A stretch of DNA of 64,000 nucleotides, from assembly GCA_963752745.1 (NCBI GenBank), contig CAVWAK010000012.1:66321-130320 (forward strand), read 5' to 3'. A program made the translations under genes and the position numbers. Origin of the DNA: Thiogranum sp963752745 (GTDB lineage: Bacteria; Pseudomonadota; Gammaproteobacteria; DSM-19610). Below, in pieces: positions 1 to 7,773 of the stretch. Numbering within the stretch: the first letter of the stretch is position 1; each line of letters starts with the position of its first letter. The notes below the pieces were generated by a model that was given only the letters and a program-made list of their open reading frames with translations, was not told the DNA's origin and did no database searches.

Positions 1-765
1 CAGGTGACGAAACAAATCGTAGTGGCGCAGCAGCTCGAAGGTGCTCACTGCGCAACCACCGAGGAACAACTTCATTACTTCTTCAAATAACCGCGCCGCA
101 GGAATGTCCTCAAGCAGGCAGCCCAGCTCCTGCAATGTCGATTCGCTGTCCGGGTGAATACGAAAACCCAGCTTGGCAGCAAAACGCACTGCACGCAGCA
201 TACGCACAGGATCTTCACGATAGCGTTGTTCGGGATCACCGATCAGGCGCAGGGTGCCGGCCTTAAGGTCATCGAGACCACCGGCATAGTCAATGACAGA
301 GTAATCCTTGATGTCGTAATACAGGGCGTTGACCGTAAAATCGCGCCGCCAGACATCATCGTCCAGCGTGCCGTAAACATTATCCCGCAAGATACGGCCA
401 TCATCCGAGTGAGCGCTGGATTGCTCATCGTGCGTCTCACCGTCATGCCGGGCCCGAAAGGTCGCCACTTCGATGACTTCGCGACCATAGCGAACGTGGG
501 CCAGACGGAAACGCCGGCCGATCAGGCGGCAGTTGCGGAACAGCCCCTTGATCTCATCCGGCGTGGCATTGGTCCCCACGTCAAAGTCCTTGGGCTCGCG
601 CCCCAGCAACAGATCACGTACCCCGCCCCCGACCAGAAAGCTCTGGAAGCCAGCATCCTTAAGCCGGTACAGCACCTTCAGCGCACTGGAACTGATATTG
701 GCCCGCGAAATCACGTGATCGGGTCTGGGGATGGTGACTGGCACTATATCGCCTTGATTGGTCAC
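1..765 (-). CDS. pcnB: Poly(A) polymerase I, N-terminal part (runs off window)
   Basis: Template-independent enzyme that adds 3' poly(A) tails to RNA and so promotes decay; class II nucleotidyltransferase fold related to CCA-adding enzymes. Reading from 765 leftwards, a GTG start gives a protein whose residues 45-65 carry the head motif GGGVRDLLLG followed by the metal-binding pair in DFDVGT (D60, D62). The neck/body region follows (RRDFTVNALYYDI, then DPVRMLRAVRFAAKLGF), typical of PcnB. The frame is open to base 1, so 255 codons are present and the C-terminal RNA-binding part is outside. No in-frame ATG exists near the N-terminus; a GTG at 765 is the best start. Usually followed by folK in this group. 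Confidence 0.93.
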   Translation of the reverse strand, partial: MTNQGDIVPVTIPRPDHVISRANISSSALKVLYRLKDAGFQSFLVGGGVRDLLLGREPKDFDVGTNATPDEIKGLFRNCRLIGRRFRLAHVRYGREVIEVATFRARHDGETHDEQSSAHSDDGRILRDNVYGTLDDDVWRRDFTVNALYYDIKDYSVIDYAGGLDDLKAGTLRLIGDPEQRYREDPVRMLRAVRFAAKLGFRIHPDSESTLQELGCLLEDIPAARLFEEVMKLFLGGCAVSTFELLRHYDLFRHL

Positions 766-776
766 ACTATTTTCGC

Positions 777-804
777 TTGTCCCTGTTTCATTGAAGCGTA
801 TAAT
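777..804 (+). promoter_or_regulatory. Probable sigma-70 promoter for tRNA-Glu
   Basis: A perfect -10 box TATAAT at 799-804 lies 34 bases before the tRNA. A -35-like TTGTCC at 777-782 is 16 bases upstream of it. The sequence GCACC follows the -10 box, a GC-rich discriminator as usual for stable-RNA promoters. Prediction from sequence only. Confidence 0.55.
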
Positions 805-837
805 AGCACCCTGCTGGCTTCGATACAGCGCCGGTTT

Positions 838-912
838 GCTCCCTTCGTCTAGCGGTCAGGACACCGCCCTCTCACGGCGGTAACAGGGGTTCGATTCCCC
901 TAGGGAGTACCA
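838..912 (+). tRNA. tRNA-Glu (anticodon CUC)
   Basis: Cloverleaf with a 7-bp acceptor stem GCTCCCT/AGGGAGT (one G-U pair), D arm TCTAGCGGTCAGGA, anticodon stem CCGCC/GGCGG with loop CTCTCAC, and T arm AGGGGTTCGATTCCCCT. The CCA end is encoded (910-912). Position 34 is C, so the anticodon is CUC, reading GAG. The rest is very close to the E. coli tRNA-Glu(UUC) body, where the loop would be CUUUCAC. A single gene here, with no rRNA or other tRNA next to it. Confidence 0.93.
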
Positions 913-969
913 ATTTTACCAACTCTTGATATACCTGCCCGGGCTGGCAGGCATTGCCAACTGCGCTGG

Positions 970-1431
970 TCAGCGCATATAAGCATAGCCGTTGAATTGC
1001 AGCTGTACGATTTCAGCATCGGCCATGGGCACTGCACGAAGAAAAGACTGCAAATCTGCGGGCTTGTAACCACGCCGCTCGGCAGCGACGCGACAAACCC
1101 TGAACTCGATGGTTTCACCCATGGTCAGGCTGAGAGTGCGCCTCACAACGCCTTCGTATTCAAGCTCCTTCTCGTGGGCGAAATATTCAATCTCGTTACC
1201 GTGCAGTACCACCACGATAGACGTCGATAGCGGGTTATTTCCCAGGCGGGTGGTCAGGTAACTGATGCGATTCATCACACTGGAGAACTCGTCCAGCGAC
1301 CTGGTCTTCACGTCGTAGACAACTTTATGGTCGGCATCGGAGTCGAAATTGCTGCTTTCTGCCCATGCACCGGCTGACAGCATCATCGGTAATATGAGCA
1401 ACATAATATTATTTTTCAAAGACTTATACAT
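970..1431 (-). CDS. DsrE/DsrF-like protein with signal peptide
   Basis: About 153 residues. Residues 1-24 (MYKSLKNNIMLLILPMMLSAGAWA) form a typical secretory signal with an AWA cleavage site, so the product is probably periplasmic. The mature part has the DsrE-like pattern: VVYDVKTRS at the first strand, then SIVVVLHGNEIEYF, then FRVCRVAAERRGY with the cysteine where DsrE-type sulfur carriers often have one, and a C-terminal IVQLQFNGYAYMR. Related proteins bind or relay sulfur, but function is not established for exported forms. The frame opens further upstream to 1509, but the signal peptide fixes the start at 1431. Lies downstream of three DUF2173 genes in the same direction. Confidence 0.72.
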   Translation of the reverse strand: MYKSLKNNIMLLILPMMLSAGAWAESSNFDSDADHKVVYDVKTRSLDEFSSVMNRISYLTTRLGNNPLSTSIVVVLHGNEIEYFAHEKELEYEGVVRRTLSLTMGETIEFRVCRVAAERRGYKPADLQSFLRAVPMADAEIVQLQFNGYAYMR

Positions 1432-1565
1432 TTCCCGGCCCTGTCGCATAGCGTGCTGCCCCGCACAAATGCTTACTGCGGTGTTGGCCTTATAGCGGCG
1501 ACAGGCCACAACTACTTTAGTGCCGGCTAATACTCCAGCTGTCCAGGAAATACGCTCAGATCGCT

Positions 1566-1898
1566 CTAATAACGCGACACGTCAACCATCTCACGCATAA
1601 CTTCGTTGAGCGCTGCTTCTTCATTATCAATAACGCAGACCAGGTTACCGACACTGCACACCGTGTTTTTGTCACCGCGCACATTCCAGCCACCCGGTGG
1701 AGCCCAGCCTGTTAAGCCGGTAAACATGGAAAACTGATCGGTATTGCCTTGCACCATGCGCTTGTAGTCATGGGCGAACTTGGCGAGCCGGCGCATCATG
1801 TCCTCTTCGAACATACCGTAACCTTCGATCAGTTCACCGTCGTCCCGAAAGTGGCATACCACTATGACCCCGTCCAGGGCGAGTAAGCGTTTAATCAT
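1566..1898 (-). CDS. DUF2173 family protein (roadblock/LC7-like), copy 1
   Basis: 110 residues. Starts MIKRLLALDGVIVVCHFRDD and continues with the family's GYGMFEEDMMRRLAKFAHD and a C-terminal block with NTVCSVGNLVCVIDNEEA. DUF2173 proteins are small alpha/beta proteins of the roadblock/longin type with no fixed function; they are frequent in sulfur-oxidising and other chemolithotrophic Proteobacteria. No signal peptide, so cytoplasmic. It lies 9 bases after copy 2, so the two are almost certainly co-transcribed. The conserved segment GWNVRGDKNTVCSVG parallels GWMVRGPQFSVCVMA in copy 3, showing that the copies are paralogues. Confidence 0.78.
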   Translation of the reverse strand: MIKRLLALDGVIVVCHFRDDGELIEGYGMFEEDMMRRLAKFAHDYKRMVQGNTDQFSMFTGLTGWAPPGGWNVRGDKNTVCSVGNLVCVIDNEEAALNEVMREMVDVSRY

Positions 1899-1907
1899 CG
1901 TTACGTC

Positions 1908-2246
1908 TCAACTGTCCAGTGCTGCGTAGGCTGCCTCGAAGTCTGCGGTATCATTGCGCAGCACCACACCCCGATGACCATTACCTACCGTCGACCACTC
2001 CAGCCCAATCAGCGTAAAACCCTGCACAGGATAAAAACCACCCTGCCCGGTAGACGCCTCCCAGCCACGCGCCTGCATGGTGGCAATGGCAATATTAGCG
2101 ACAAAAGTATGCGCCAGCAGATCCAGCGATTCAGGTTTCAGCTTGGATCCCTCGGCGAGCCGGTGATCGGTCAATTCACCGGATTCGGAGAATTCAAATG
2201 CGGCGTCAGCGCCTTCAAGATTCATTAGACTTTCCAGACTGCTCAT
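1908..2246 (-). CDS. DUF2173 family protein (roadblock/LC7-like), copy 2
   Basis: 112 residues, beginning MSSLESLMNLEGADAAFEFS. Same architecture as its neighbours: an N-terminal hydrophobic strand, a central helical stretch (LKPESLDLLAHTFVANIAIAT), and a C-terminal beta part with GFTLIGLEWSTVGNGHRGVV. It is the most diverged of the three: it lacks the cysteines near the VCSVGNLVCV segment of copy 1. The gene sits between copies 3 and 1 with gaps of 39 and 9 bases. Role unknown; a small dimerising scaffold or regulator is a reasonable guess from the fold only. Confidence 0.72.
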   Translation of the reverse strand: MSSLESLMNLEGADAAFEFSESGELTDHRLAEGSKLKPESLDLLAHTFVANIAIATMQARGWEASTGQGGFYPVQGFTLIGLEWSTVGNGHRGVVLRNDTADFEAAYAALDS

Positions 2247-2285
2247 ACTTCCCTCACTTCATCAACTTGTCGTTTATTATTGAGA

Positions 2286-2645
2286 TCAAACCATGTCCTC
2301 GACATCCATCAACTTGTTACGCATGCGTGCGAACACGGTATTGAGCAACCCGGGCTGGTTAGCGACGAAACAGAACACATTGGCCATCACGCACACCGAA
2401 AACTGAGGTCCACGCACCATCCAGCCGTGCGATTCATTGAACGGACAATCCTTGCTGTCGATATTCGTGCAGAGAATATCAGATTGCATGTGGGTGCTCA
2501 GGGTTGTAGCGCGACACATAATAGACGCCATCCGCGCCATCTCTTCACTCATCTGGCCTTTGAAGTGATAGCGATCCCCCCGGTAGGCATACTCACCCGC
2601 AGCGATCACTCCGTCCATCAGCGCCAGATCTGAATAAACACTCAT
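2286..2645 (-). CDS. DUF2173 family protein (roadblock/LC7-like), copy 3
   Basis: 119 residues from ATG 2645, which has a good ribosome site (AAGGAG, 7 bases upstream); the longer open frame to 2723 has no such site. Sequence starts MSVYSDLALMDGVIAAGEY and contains MSEEMARMASIMCRATTLS and GWMVRGPQFSVCVMANVFCF. It is cysteine-rich (five cysteines) compared with copy 2. It is the first gene of the minus-strand set copy 3 - copy 2 - copy 1 - DsrE-like protein, and is divergent from the RDD gene, so the promoter should lie at about 2650-2740. Confidence 0.76.
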   Translation of the reverse strand: MSVYSDLALMDGVIAAGEYAYRGDRYHFKGQMSEEMARMASIMCRATTLSTHMQSDILCTNIDSKDCPFNESHGWMVRGPQFSVCVMANVFCFVANQPGLLNTVFARMRNKLMDVEDMV

Positions 2646-2741
2646 CCAACGACTCCTTGATATTGTTTTATGTCTACAATGCAGTTCATAGCACAGGAAC
2701 AGGGTCTTGTCACCGTTACGCAAGTATGCGTCACTATATGT

Positions 2742-3191
2742 ATGCTCACACCGTCGCCCGAACTCAAACCCGCCAGTCTTTTCAAACGCCTGGCTGCCCT
2801 GTTTTACGATTCGCTGCTATTACTGGCATTGTGGTTTATCGGCATTGCCCTGTTGTTGCCATTTACCGGCGGCATGGCATTCAGTGCCAATAACCCGTTT
2901 ATCACCACCTACCTCCTGTTTATCAGCTTTTTCTTTTATGGCTGGTTCTGGATGCATGGTGGACAGACACTGGGCATGCGTGCCTGGAAGTTGCGGCTGA
3001 ACAACCTGCGCCCCGGCCCCTTCAGCTGGTGGCAGATTCTGTTGAGATTCCTGGTAGCGATACCGTCCGGCCTGCTGTTCGGACTGGGTTATCTCTGGCA
3101 GCTGGTCGACCGCAAAAGCCTGAGCTGGCACGACCGCTACTCGGAAACCACGATCGTACAACTGACCGACAACCCTCACAAACGCCACTAG
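2742..3191 (+). CDS. RDD family membrane protein
   Basis: About 149 residues from ATG 2742. The N-terminus PELKPASLFKRLAALFYDSLLL carries the RDD hallmark (R, then D in a first membrane helix). Two or three membrane segments follow (ALWFIGIALLLPF, TYLLFISFFFYGWFW), then the family loop GGQTLGMRAWKLRL and a C-terminal SLSWHDRYSETTIV with the third conserved Asp. RDD proteins are inner-membrane proteins, some linked to Na+/H+ exchange, but most lack an assigned role. The gene before lptG is often an RDD protein in gammaproteobacteria. The last bases overlap the lptG stop by 4, converging. Confidence 0.85.
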   Translation: MLTPSPELKPASLFKRLAALFYDSLLLLALWFIGIALLLPFTGGMAFSANNPFITTYLLFISFFFYGWFWMHGGQTLGMRAWKLRLNNLRPGPFSWWQILLRFLVAIPSGLLFGLGYLWQLVDRKSLSWHDRYSETTIVQLTDNPHKRH

Positions 3192-4249
3192 GCACGCGAA
3201 CTCAATCCGGCACTCACGGCCAGCACCAGTATTGCAGGCAGAAATGCACTCACCGCCGGCGGCAACCCGTACACCAGGCCGGCATGCGCAATAACTTCAG
3301 ACAACAGCTTAAAGGCGAGTCCCGCCAAAACCGCAACCAGCAGACGCTGACCCAATGTGCGTTTCCCCAGTGGACCCAGCACCAGGCTCACCGCCAGTAA
3401 CAGCATGGCAAGCGCCGACAATGGCGCCGCCAGGCGTTGCCAGTAACCCAGTGCATACAACAACACCGGACTGCCATTGCGCTGCAGGTAGTCGATATAT
3501 TCACCCAGTTCAGGCAACGACAGCGTACCGACATCACGAGTAAGGAGTTGTGCCAGGCGTGCATCCATCAATTCAGGCCAGGCCTGTTCTGCACTTTCTG
3601 TGACCTCGATCCGCTCCGCCAGAAAGTGGCTGGACCTGACGCCCTTCAGCTGCCAGTGATCGTCCATTGGCACGGCGAGTTGCGCCGCTGTCGCGCCCGT
3701 CAGTTGCGCTTCTTCAGCCAGCTGATAGACCACGACACCGGCAAGACTGCCGTCGGCCATACTTTGTTTCACCTGGATAAAACGACGACCGTCACGCACC
3801 CAGAACCCGGCATCGCGTTGCACACTGACATCATCATAAATAGCCTGACTGCGCAGCTGCTGTGCTACCTGCCTGGCGGGTGGCGCCAGCAGCTCATTCA
3901 TCAGCGTTACTATGCACACCATCAGCAACCCCACCTGCATCACTGCCAGTCCCAGGCGTCGCACCGAACATCCCGCCAGCCGGAATGCTGTCAACTCCGC
4001 CTGCGCAGCCAGGTTACCGAGCCCGAGCACTGTGCCAATGAGGGCAGCCATGGGAAACGCCTGGCAAGCGTGCGCAGGCAGGCTGAGCAGCACATACGCC
4101 AGCGCGTCCGGAAAGGCATAGTTACCACGGCCGATGTCACCAAGTTGTCCCAGCATCACAAACAAACTGTCCAGAACAGCAACTATCAGCCAGGTCAGCA
4201 GCGTCGCCGCCAGCACCGATCGGCCTACATACAGGTCAAGCCGCTTCAT
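3188..4249 (-). CDS. lptG: LPS export ABC transporter permease LptG
   Basis: Inner-membrane subunit of the LptB2FGC exporter, which extracts lipopolysaccharide from the inner membrane. 353 residues from ATG 4249 (MKRLDLYVGRSVLAATLLTW). Three membrane helices at about residues 12-110 include the coupling region FPMAALIGTVLGLGNLAAQAELTAFRLAG. A periplasmic jellyroll domain follows (about 130-260) and three C-terminal helices close the protein. Length is normal for the family. The start ATG overlaps the lptF stop as ATGA, showing translational coupling. An upstream in-frame extension to 4528 exists but lies inside lptF and is not part of the protein. Confidence 0.95.
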   Translation of the reverse strand: MKRLDLYVGRSVLAATLLTWLIVAVLDSLFVMLGQLGDIGRGNYAFPDALAYVLLSLPAHACQAFPMAALIGTVLGLGNLAAQAELTAFRLAGCSVRRLGLAVMQVGLLMVCIVTLMNELLAPPARQVAQQLRSQAIYDDVSVQRDAGFWVRDGRRFIQVKQSMADGSLAGVVVYQLAEEAQLTGATAAQLAVPMDDHWQLKGVRSSHFLAERIEVTESAEQAWPELMDARLAQLLTRDVGTLSLPELGEYIDYLQRNGSPVLLYALGYWQRLAAPLSALAMLLLAVSLVLGPLGKRTLGQRLLVAVLAGLAFKLLSEVIAHAGLVYGLPPAVSAFLPAILVLAVSAGLSSRA

Positions 4250-5325
4250 GCTACTGCCCTGCCCGCCCATCGAAGACGTGGTTTTAACCAGACCAGCAGA
4301 CCGGTCAGTAACACTGCGTGCACCCACCATAGCCCCAGCCAGTCGGGCGTACTGGCCTGCACCAGCCACAACCTGGCGATGGCCAGCAGATTGAAGTAAA
4401 GCGTAAACACCAGCACACCCAGCCAGACCGGATAAAACCGGCTGGTCGCCGGGCGAAAGCGCGCGAGGGGTACAGCGATCAAAAATAACACCAGCAGGCT
4501 GAGTGGTCGGGACAGGCGCATATGCCACTCGGCGCGCGCTGCCGGCTGGTGGTCATTCCACAAGTCTGCACTGGCAACCGCATCCCACTTGTGCGCTGCC
4601 TCTGTACGGCGGGCTTGCAGTCGCAGCCCGTACTCTGCATAGCGCAATACACGGTAGTCACCCTGCCCCGGCATGCCGTCATAACGGTAGCCGTCCTGCA
4701 GCACAATATAACGATCCCCGGCTGCCTGCGTGCCGCGTAACCGGGCGTGCTGCGCCACCAGCACCTGGGTCCGCCCGGCCAGCTGCACATGCACAAAAAT
4801 ATCTTCGAGTTCACCTTCGGCCTTACCACTGCGCTGCGCATACAGCAGCCAGCGGCCATTGCGCAGACTGTGAAATTTCCCCGCTGTCAGCGTTTCCACT
4901 TCCAGCGCCTGTTGCGAATCGGCGCGTAGCTGGTAGCCGAGCTGCGCACTCTGTGGCACCAGATAAAAACTGAATAGCGTCACCAGCAGCAGCGCAAAAA
5001 CCAGGGGCAGCGCGAGTGCGCGGTAGAGCTGCAAGGTACCGATACCGCTGGCACCCAGCGCCAGCGATTCAAAATCCCGGTTCAGTCGCCCGAGCAACCA
5101 TAGCAACGCCAGAAACAGGGTCAACGGGAGCAGAAAAACAAAGAAACCTACGGACTTCAGGCCCAGCAGTGTCAACACCGTCGCTGCCGACAACTCACCG
5201 CTGACTGCCTGGCCGAGGTAAAGTGAAAAACGTGCCGTCACCAACACCAGCCACAGTACCAGCGTGAATACCAGCCAGTACTGCAGCAGTTCCCAACCGA
5301 GATAACGGCGAATCACCGACGACAT
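4246..5325 (-). CDS. lptF: LPS export ABC transporter permease LptF
   Basis: Partner of LptG in the LptB2FG lipopolysaccharide exporter. 359 residues, starting MSSVIRRYLGWELLQYWLVF. The architecture is three membrane helices, a periplasmic beta-jellyroll (about 125-265, including SLRNGRWLLYAQRSG) and three C-terminal helices (SLLVLFLIAVPLARFRP, typical of LptF). The coupling helix region is LLWLLGRLNRDFESLALGASG. First gene of the lptFG operon, divergent from pepA with 92 bases between the start codons, exactly as in most gammaproteobacteria. Confidence 0.95.
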   Translation of the reverse strand: MSSVIRRYLGWELLQYWLVFTLVLWLVLVTARFSLYLGQAVSGELSAATVLTLLGLKSVGFFVFLLPLTLFLALLWLLGRLNRDFESLALGASGIGTLQLYRALALPLVFALLLVTLFSFYLVPQSAQLGYQLRADSQQALEVETLTAGKFHSLRNGRWLLYAQRSGKAEGELEDIFVHVQLAGRTQVLVAQHARLRGTQAAGDRYIVLQDGYRYDGMPGQGDYRVLRYAEYGLRLQARRTEAAHKWDAVASADLWNDHQPAARAEWHMRLSRPLSLLVLFLIAVPLARFRPATSRFYPVWLGVLVFTLYFNLLAIARLWLVQASTPDWLGLWWVHAVLLTGLLVWLKPRLRWAGRAVA

Positions 5326-5344
5326 GGGCTTCCGGTAATAAAGT

Positions 5345-5373
5345 TTGGGCCACGCCAGTGCATCCAGTACACT
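5345..5373 (+). promoter_or_regulatory. Candidate pepA promoter
   Basis: A -35-like TTGGGC at 5345-5350 and a -10-like TACACT at 5368-5373 are separated by exactly 17 bases, 45 bases before the pepA start. It sits in the 92-base divergent region shared with lptF, whose own promoter must overlap. Weak consensus, so tentative. Confidence 0.35.
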
Positions 5374-5417
5374 AGCCGAAAATTACAGTCTGCAAGCATA
5401 CCAGTAAGGAGCACTCC

Positions 5418-6914
5418 ATGGACTTGAATGTCAAAAGTGGCGATTCGGACAAACTACGCAGCGGCTGCGTAGTTGTCGGCATCTCTGCGCCTAAGCGCCT
5501 GTCGGCCGCCGCCGAGCGCCTGGACAAAGCCAGTCATGGCCAGTTGACAGCCTTACTGAAAAGCGCCGATATCGATACCGACTGCGGCAAAACAACTTTG
5601 ATTCACAACCCGCAAGGCCAGGTGCAGGCCAGCCGCATCCTGGTAGCAGGTTGCGGCAAGGACAAACAACTTTCACCCAAAGACTTTATCAAAATAGCTG
5701 CGGCCACTGCCCGCACCCTGCAGGACAGCGGCGTGACAGACGCACTTTCCTACCTGACCGAACTCGATGTTGAGGACCGCGACCTGGTATGGAAGGCACA
5801 GCAGATTGCCATTGCCAGCCGTGACGCTATATACCGTTTTGATGAACGCAAGAGTGACGCCAAGCCGCCCAGGAAACCACTGCGTCGCCTTGGCGTAGCC
5901 GTCAGTTCACGCGACCACCTGAATGAAGCCAAAACCGGCGTGACCAACGGAATTGCTATTGCCAACGGCATCGACCTGGCACGCACCCTGGGTAATCGCC
6001 CGGCCAATTTCTGCACGCCAACCGACCTCGCAGCACAAGCCAGGACCCTGAAGAAAGAGTACAGCGAGCTCAAGGTCGAAATCCTTGATGAAAAAGCCAT
6101 GGAAAAACTTGGCATGGGTTCGTTGCTGTCAGTGTCTCGCGGTAGCCGCCAGCCTGCCAAGCTGATTGTCATGCAATACCAGGGTGGCGAGAAATCCGAT
6201 AAACCTGTTGTGCTGGTCGGCAAGGGTGTCACCTTCGACTCCGGTGGCATTTCCATCAAGCCTGGTGCGGCCATGGACGAAATGAAGTTTGATATGTGTG
6301 GTGCAGCCAGTGTTTTTGGCACCGTATCCGCCGTGCTGGAACTTGGTTTACCAATAAATCTGGTGGGCGTGGTCCCGGCGACAGAAAACCTGCCGGATGG
6401 TGATGCCAGCAAGCCCGGTGACGTGGTTACCAGCATGAGCGGTCAAACTATCGAAGTACTGAACACCGATGCCGAAGGCCGACTGATTCTCTGTGATGCA
6501 CTGACCTATGTCGAGAAGTTTGACCCGGATGTGGTTATCGATATCGCCACCCTGACCGGCGCCTGCATCGTTGCCCTGGGCAACCATACTGCTGCCCTGA
6601 TGAGTAATAACCAGGCGCTGGCCGACAATCTGCTGGATGCGGGCCAGACTGCATTCGACCGCGCCTGGCAGCTGCCCTTGTGGGAAGAATATGACGAACA
6701 GATATCCAGCAACTTTGCCGACATGGCCAATATCGGCAGCCCCGGTGCCGGCTCCATTACGGCCGCATCTTTTCTTGCCCGCTTTACCAGGGATTACCGC
6801 TGGGCGCACCTGGATATCGCCGGGGTTGCCTGGAAGAGCGGCAAGGAAAAGGGCGCAACCGGCCGCCCGGTACCGTTGCTGATGCAGTATTTAATAAACC
6901 GGCTAGAAGCTTAA
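5418..6914 (+). CDS. pepA: Leucyl aminopeptidase (M17), PepA/CarP
   Basis: Two-metal cytosolic aminopeptidase that removes N-terminal residues, including from Cys-Gly; PepA is also a DNA-binding accessory factor in some species. 498 residues. The M17 catalytic domain shows VGKGVTFDSGGISIKPG (metal- and substrate-binding Lys and Asp), MDEMKFDMCGAASV, and the family signature NTDAEGRLIL near residues 350-360. The C-terminal ARFTRDYRWAHLDIAG block is also typical. The start is preceded by TAAGGAG 7 bases upstream. It heads the pepA-holC-hypothetical operon, divergent from lptFG. Confidence 0.96.
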   Translation: MDLNVKSGDSDKLRSGCVVVGISAPKRLSAAAERLDKASHGQLTALLKSADIDTDCGKTTLIHNPQGQVQASRILVAGCGKDKQLSPKDFIKIAAATARTLQDSGVTDALSYLTELDVEDRDLVWKAQQIAIASRDAIYRFDERKSDAKPPRKPLRRLGVAVSSRDHLNEAKTGVTNGIAIANGIDLARTLGNRPANFCTPTDLAAQARTLKKEYSELKVEILDEKAMEKLGMGSLLSVSRGSRQPAKLIVMQYQGGEKSDKPVVLVGKGVTFDSGGISIKPGAAMDEMKFDMCGAASVFGTVSAVLELGLPINLVGVVPATENLPDGDASKPGDVVTSMSGQTIEVLNTDAEGRLILCDALTYVEKFDPDVVIDIATLTGACIVALGNHTAALMSNNQALADNLLDAGQTAFDRAWQLPLWEEYDEQISSNFADMANIGSPGAGSITAASFLARFTRDYRWAHLDIAGVAWKSGKEKGATGRPVPLLMQYLINRLEA

Positions 6915-6932
6915 CCACGAAGGTCAACAGCA

Positions 6933-7367
6933 ATGACCGAAGTCGACTTCTATATTCTCAGCGGCGAAGACACTCGCCAGCGCATGCAGTTTGCCTGCCG
7001 CCTGACCGACAAGGCTTACCGGCTCGGTCACAAGGTATACATCCATACCGAATCGGCACAGCAAAGCCGGGAACTGGATGACATGCTATGGACATTTCAA
7101 CAGAACAGCTTCATCCCGCACGGTCAGTATGAAGCTGACAATGCATCGCCGCCACCCGTGCAACTGGGCCATGACAACGAACCCGATGCCAGCCACCAGG
7201 TGCTGATAAATCTCGCACCTGAAGTACCGCTGTTCTTCTCACGATTTGAACGCGTCGCCGAACTGGTGAACAAAGACAATACCGTGCGCCAGCAAGGCCG
7301 TACCCGCTACAGCTTTTACAAGCAACGCGGTTACCCGTTACGTAGCCACGAGATCAGGAACCGATGA
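6933..7367 (+). CDS. holC: DNA polymerase III chi subunit
   Basis: Accessory subunit of the clamp loader that links it to single-strand binding protein. 144 residues, begins MTEVDFYILSGEDTRQRMQFACRLTDKAY, the standard HolC N-terminus. The core WTFQQNSFIPHGQY and a C-terminal RVAELVNKDN (family pattern RF..L.e.v..d) are present. It starts 18 bases after pepA, as in E. coli (pepA-holC-valS), and overlaps the next gene by 4 bases, so it is part of that operon. Confidence 0.93.
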   Translation: MTEVDFYILSGEDTRQRMQFACRLTDKAYRLGHKVYIHTESAQQSRELDDMLWTFQQNSFIPHGQYEADNASPPPVQLGHDNEPDASHQVLINLAPEVPLFFSRFERVAELVNKDNTVRQQGRTRYSFYKQRGYPLRSHEIRNR

Positions 7368-7726
7368 CTTCCGACTCAGTCAAACTCGACGATGACGGCA
7401 TCCCGGTACTCGAAAACCCGGTAACAATGGATGCACTTCCTGCACAGGCCGGAGAGCCACTGCCGGACCTGACTGATCACGAAGTTGTCGCACGCCTGCT
7501 GCAAAACGTCGACGTACAACATCTGCTCGACGATATGGCGGAAGACCTGCAGAAACTGGTGGCATGGAAAATCGAGTCACTGGTCAAGGATCAGGTCATG
7601 CAGTTGATCCAGCGGGCTATCGAAGAAAGCGGGCCTAAACTGGCCGAAGACATCCACACCCAACTGCAGCTGGCACTGCCCGGCCTGCTGGCCAACCTGG
7701 TCGAACAAGCGAAAGCTTCTGAATAA
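7364..7726 (+). CDS. Conserved hypothetical protein between holC and valS
   Basis: 120 residues, acidic and rich in Leu, Glu and Gln. The start ATG overlaps the holC stop as ATGA. Residues 1-40 look disordered (DSVKLDDDGIPVLENPV). Residues 45-115 are predicted to form long amphipathic helices (VARLLQNVDVQHLLDDMAED, IHTQLQLALPGLLANLVEQA). No enzyme motif, no membrane helix. Similar small acidic helical proteins are often found right after holC in gammaproteobacteria, but I know of no assigned function. Translational coupling suggests a partner of the replisome subunit; that is inference. Confidence 0.7.
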   Translation: MTSDSVKLDDDGIPVLENPVTMDALPAQAGEPLPDLTDHEVVARLLQNVDVQHLLDDMAEDLQKLVAWKIESLVKDQVMQLIQRAIEESGPKLAEDIHTQLQLALPGLLANLVEQAKASE

Positions 7727-7773
7727 GCCTGGCGGCTCAACTATTTCAACAGCTCGTAAGCCAGTAGATATCT

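Noticed and set aside
154..852. 232-codon plus-strand open frame at the left end
   Set aside because: It is antisense to pcnB and also runs into the tRNA; the minus strand shows clear PcnB motifs.
4250..4528. N-terminal extension of LptG
   Set aside because: It lies in another frame of lptF; the family N-terminus MKRLDLYVGR starts at 4249 with an ATGA overlap.
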